This document shows, piece after piece, positions 6,700 through 8,553 of a DNA stretch of 8,553 nt. The notes beneath the pieces are model-generated. The model worked only from the letters and a program-made list of their open reading frames with translations, was not told the DNA's origin and did not search any database. The stretch is from Pseudoruminococcus sp964385235 (lineage in GTDB: Bacteria; Bacillota; Clostridia; Oscillospirales; Acutalibacteraceae), in contig CAYLOD010000076.1 in NCBI GenBank assembly GCA_964385235.1, forward strand, positions 1 to 8,553, in the 5' to 3' direction. Position numbers and translations under genes: made by a program. Each line of letters opens with the position of its first letter. Position 1 is the first letter of the stretch.

Positions 6700-6711
6700 C
6701 CGTGTACTGTA

Positions 6712-6740
6712 ATAATATCATTTTGATATTTAAATTTCAA
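6712..6740 (-). promoter_or_regulatory. Promoter of the aguB-maa-recG group
   Basis: On the minus strand TTGAAA (6740-6735), a 17-nt spacer and TATTAT (6717-6712) match the vegetative consensus at five of six positions each. The -35 begins 13 nt after the transporter stop, so this operon can start on its own. Readthrough from the transporter is also possible, as no clear terminator lies between. Confidence 0.7.
6714..6730. promoter_or_regulatory. 17-bp palindrome inside the aguB promoter, possible operator
   Basis: AATATCA (6714-6720) and TGATATT (6724-6730) are exact reverse complements around TTT. The palindrome overlaps the -10 and the promoter spacer, a classic repressor position. The cognate regulator is unknown. 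Confidence 0.5.
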
Positions 6741-6753
6741 TCATATATGTCAA

Positions 6754-7899
6754 TTATCCCGTGAAAACAGGCACACAAAACACCAGTACAGCCAAAAACA
6801 AAATATTCCACAGTGTGAAACCGAGAAGATATTTTCCCTTATTATCATTATAATTCCGCACATAAAGCTTATATGATATCAGGCTCGCCATAGACGCTAT
6901 GAGCGTTCCCAAGCCGCCGATATTCACGCCGAGCAGCAAAGTCCTGTAATCATTCGTAAAGCCCGAAAGCATCAATGCCGCGGGTACGTTGCTGATGATC
7001 TGACTTGACAGTATGCCTGTAAGCAGCTCGTTACCTGTTACGGTGCGCTCAAAGGCGTTGCGTATAATATCAATATTTTCCATATTTCCTATAAAGATAA
7101 AAAAGCATATAAACGTAAGTATAAGGCAGTAATCGACATACAAAAACGTTCTCCTGTCACAGATGAAAACAGTGACCGCCACAACAGCAAGCAGAATATA
7201 ATACGGCAGTACGCGGCACACCGAAAGTATCCCCAGCACAAACAGAACCGTGTATATTACCGTCAGCGCCTTAGATTTGGAGCTAAGCTTATCACCTGTT
7301 TCCACTGCCGTGGGAAGCTCGATACTGACCTTTTCGTTTTTGCGAAGCATGATGATCGCGGTCAGCATGACTAAAGACACACCCGTATACGGAAGCATAA
7401 ACATAATAAAATCGGTCATGGACATACCCGACAGACTATAAAGATACAAATTCTGCGGATTGCCGGCAGGCGTGAGCATACTTCCGAGGTTCGCGGCTAT
7501 CGTCTGCAGAACCACAACAAATATAAGCTCGTCCTCCCTGCCGGCCTTTTTGAGTACCATGAGAGAAAACGGCACGAACGTGATTAGAGCTGCATCATTC
7601 GTTATCAGCATAGCGGAAAAAAAGCAAGTCATCACAAGCGCGAGATAGAGCTGACGTGTGTTTCGGATATGCCACAGCATAGCTGTGCCTATCCTGTCGA
7701 AAATCCCTGTCCGCTGAAACGCCGACATGATTATCATAAGGCTCAAAAGTATCCCGAGCACACGGAAGTCTATGTAGTCAAGGTATTTTTCACTCGGCGC
7801 TACAAAAAACGCGGATATTAAAGCCAGCGCAAACGCCGCCGTCAGAACCGTTTCTTTCTTTATAAAATCAATCGTTTTATGTGCTGCCGCTTTTATCAT
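6754..7899 (-). CDS. Ion-transporter-superfamily carrier (CitMHS/ArsB/NhaD-like), substrate unknown
   Basis: An integral membrane protein of 381 residues with about ten hydrophobic segments. Two related halves each carry a conserved pore motif. The first half has LITNDAALITFVPF (98-111) followed by NLGSMLTPAGNPQN (137-150). The second has SQIISNVPAALML (299-311) followed by NIGGLGTLIASMASLIS (326-342). This double (T/S)N-(D/V)-A-A plus glycine-rich re-entrant pattern is that of the CitMHS/ArsB (Pfam PF03600-type) family, whose members move citrate, arsenite, sodium or other ions. The frame extends to a TTG at 7914, but no ribosome binding site precedes it. GGGTGA at 7909-7904 fits the ATG at 7899. 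The start is only 28 nt from the spoIIID terminator, leaving almost no room for a promoter. aguB follows 95 nt downstream. Metal resistance, sodium/proton exchange or dicarboxylate transport are all possible. Confidence 0.87.
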   Translation of the reverse strand: MIKAAAHKTIDFIKKETVLTAAFALALISAFFVAPSEKYLDYIDFRVLGILLSLMIIMSAFQRTGIFDRIGTAMLWHIRNTRQLYLALVMTCFFSAMLITNDAALITFVPFSLMVLKKAGREDELIFVVVLQTIAANLGSMLTPAGNPQNLYLYSLSGMSMTDFIMFMLPYTGVSLVMLTAIIMLRKNEKVSIELPTAVETGDKLSSKSKALTVIYTVLFVLGILSVCRVLPYYILLAVVAVTVFICDRRTFLYVDYCLILTFICFFIFIGNMENIDIIRNAFERTVTGNELLTGILSSQIISNVPAALMLSGFTNDYRTLLLGVNIGGLGTLIASMASLISYKLYVRNYNDNKGKYLLGFTLWNILFLAVLVFCVPVFTG

Positions 7900-7927
7900 C
7901 CTATCACCCGACAATTAATTTTCAGAG

Positions 7928-7961
7928 AAAAAGGACAGCGCCGCCACGAGCGTTGTCCCTT
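7928..7961 (-). terminator. Intrinsic terminator after spoIIID
   Basis: On the minus strand AAGGGACA (7961-7954) pairs with TGTCCTTT (7937 downward, one G-T wobble), extended by three G-C pairs after one mismatch. It runs directly into a five-T tract (7932-7928). It begins 4 nt after the spoIIID stop. The transporter start is 28 nt beyond it. Confidence 0.8.
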
Positions 7962-7964
7962 GTG

Positions 7965-8222
7965 TTAATCCTGCTGATCGCCTTTATATTTTCTTCGCGT
8001 TGCCATTCCGCCGCGGATATGGCGCTGAGCCTTATTTATCTCTAAAACACTTTTTACCTCTCTATAAAGCTGAGGATTGACCTTTTTTAAGCGTTCGCTC
8101 ACGTCCTTGTGGACGGTACTCTTGCTTATTCCGAATTTTTTGGCTGTCTTTCGTACAGTAGCCTTGCTCTGAATAATATATTCACCGAGCTCGACGGCAC
8201 GTTGCTCTACAAAGCCTTTCAC
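7965..8222 (-). CDS. spoIIID: Stage III sporulation DNA-binding regulator SpoIIID
   Basis: SpoIIID is a small mother-cell transcription factor that acts with sigma-E genes during endospore formation, repressing some and activating others, including the switch toward sigma-K. This copy is complete at 85 residues, slightly shorter at the C-terminus than the Bacillus protein. The helix-turn-helix covers residues 21-42, with the nearly invariant KFGISKSTVHKDVSERL (29-45). The basic tail RHIRGGMATRRKYK (67-80), which also contacts DNA in the family, is present. The start is GTG at 8222 with AGGAGG 8 nt upstream. An intrinsic terminator follows the stop directly. A partial unknown gene ends 60 nt upstream on the same strand. 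The short spacer shows no convincing vegetative or sigma-E promoter, so expression may begin further upstream. Its presence marks the host as an endospore former, or descended from one. Confidence 0.97.
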   Translation of the reverse strand: MKGFVEQRAVELGEYIIQSKATVRKTAKKFGISKSTVHKDVSERLKKVNPQLYREVKSVLEINKAQRHIRGGMATRRKYKGDQQD

Positions 8223-8236
8223 ATAATTACCCTCCT
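8219..8236 (-). promoter_or_regulatory. spoIIID ribosome binding site with overlapping ATGTGA start-stop
   Basis: AGGAGG at 8236-8231 precedes two overlapping starts. An ATG at 8224-8222 is followed at once by TGA. The in-frame GTG of spoIIID lies at 8222-8220, sharing one base with that ATG. The out-of-frame ATG encodes only Met-stop. GTG is the only start giving the conserved SpoIIID N-terminus. Confidence 0.7.
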
Positions 8237-8282
8237 ATGTTTTAATGGTAATTTATATGAAAGTTCCCGCGGAGGTATGCCT

Positions 8283-8553
8283 TTATCTTATCAGCACTCT
8301 CACTGCTTCCACCGAGCTTATAATATTGTCATACGCGTCGCTGTATGCCGCGTAATTTTCTTCATAGTCTTTGTCATAAACGGAAATATCCCCGGTATCA
8401 TACGCGTTCTGTGCTTCGGCCTTTGTCAGGGCTATCGACCCAAGGGCTGTATCGCAAAGACCCTTCAGCTCCCGATCAGTTTCACTGAGCAGTTCCGTAG
8501 CGTCAAGCCCTCTGATTTTCCCAATGGATTCTTCAATTTCAGACAGCTTGCCG
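8283..8553 (-). CDS. Unrecognised acidic, helix-rich protein, C-terminal part only
   Basis: The frame is open from the window edge to a TAA at 8285-8283, giving at least 89 residues; the N-terminus lies outside. I do not recognise the family. The visible part is rich in Glu, Asp, Ala and Leu with no cysteine pair, membrane segment or metal motif. Stretches such as LSEIEESIGKIRGLDATELL and the end IISSVEAVRVLIR look amphipathic and helical. Between them is a Tyr/Asp-rich run, YDTGDISVYDKDYEENYAAY. It is on the same strand as spoIIID and ends 60 nt before it, so it may share a transcript. The neighbour hints at a sporulation role but does not show one. Helical surface lipoproteins and small sporulation-associated proteins can look like this. 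The frame is supported by being free of stops to the edge, not by similarity, so confidence is moderate. Confidence 0.6.
   Translation of the reverse strand, partial: GKLSEIEESIGKIRGLDATELLSETDRELKGLCDTALGSIALTKAEAQNAYDTGDISVYDKDYEENYAAYSDAYDNIISSVEAVRVLIR

Noticed and set aside
6522..6740. Minus-strand 72-codon frame overlapping the aguB start and promoter
   Set aside because: It is out of frame with aguB and runs through its promoter and N-terminal coding region. Its Gly-rich C-terminus is a frame-shifted reading of aguB.
8223..8282. Possible sigma-E promoter before spoIIID (CATAC-like and ATA-like elements)
   Set aside because: Elements resembling the sigma-E consensus are present but poorly matched or so close to the ribosome binding site that no leader would remain.
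1..8553. CRISPR array, tRNA, rRNA, insertion sequence or phage genes
   Set aside because: I found no regularly spaced repeats, cloverleaf-like segments, transposase or integrase motifs, or terminal inverted repeats.

Overview
The window looks like chromosomal DNA from a spore-forming member of the Clostridia (Firmicutes/Bacillota). The strongest sign is a complete spoIIID, the mother-cell sporulation regulator. Strong GGAGG-type ribosome binding sites before almost every gene, textbook TTGACA/TATAAT-type promoters in short AT-rich spacers, and frequent GTG or TTG starts fit this. I cannot name the genus. Base composition is moderate and even. No integrase, transposase, tRNA, rRNA or CRISPR array is visible. 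Every gene but one is on the minus strand.

Reading along the minus strand, from high to low coordinates: (a) the C-terminal 89 residues of an unrecognised acidic protein (8283-8553) and spoIIID (7965-8222), closed by an intrinsic terminator. (b) An ion-transporter-superfamily (CitMHS/ArsB-like) carrier (6754-7899), which begins just after that terminator and has no obvious promoter of its own. (c) A well-formed promoter with a palindrome across its -10/spacer, followed by an aguB-type N-carbamoylputrescine amidase (5777-6658), a maltose/galactoside-type O-acetyltransferase (5132-5728) and the DNA helicase recG (3043-5076). These are spaced about 50 nt apart and are probably one transcript. 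(d) A TetR-type regulator with its own promoter and a long inverted repeat (2333-2989). (e) The only plus-strand gene, a YgjP-like HELAH metallopeptidase (1762-2289), convergent with the TetR gene and sharing a two-way terminator with it. (f) A MarR-type regulator (1146-1595) followed by an ABC exporter half-transporter (1-1101, running off the window).

Part (f) is the clearest regulatory circuit. The MarR promoter is a perfect consensus (TTGACA, 17 nt, TATAAT). A 12+12 bp perfect inverted repeat starts on the -10 box and covers the expected transcription start. This is what an autorepressed, drug- or ligand-induced MarR/ABC efflux operon would look like.

Most of the window is ordinary conserved gene content. 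I found no clearly new biological system. The items most worth a second look are the operator-like repeats at the marR, tetR and aguB promoters, the promoterless-looking transporter behind spoIIID, the aguB gene without an adjacent agmatine deiminase gene, an ATGTGA start-stop overlapping the spoIIID start, and the unidentified protein at the right edge. No stretch longer than 300 bases lacks a gene.
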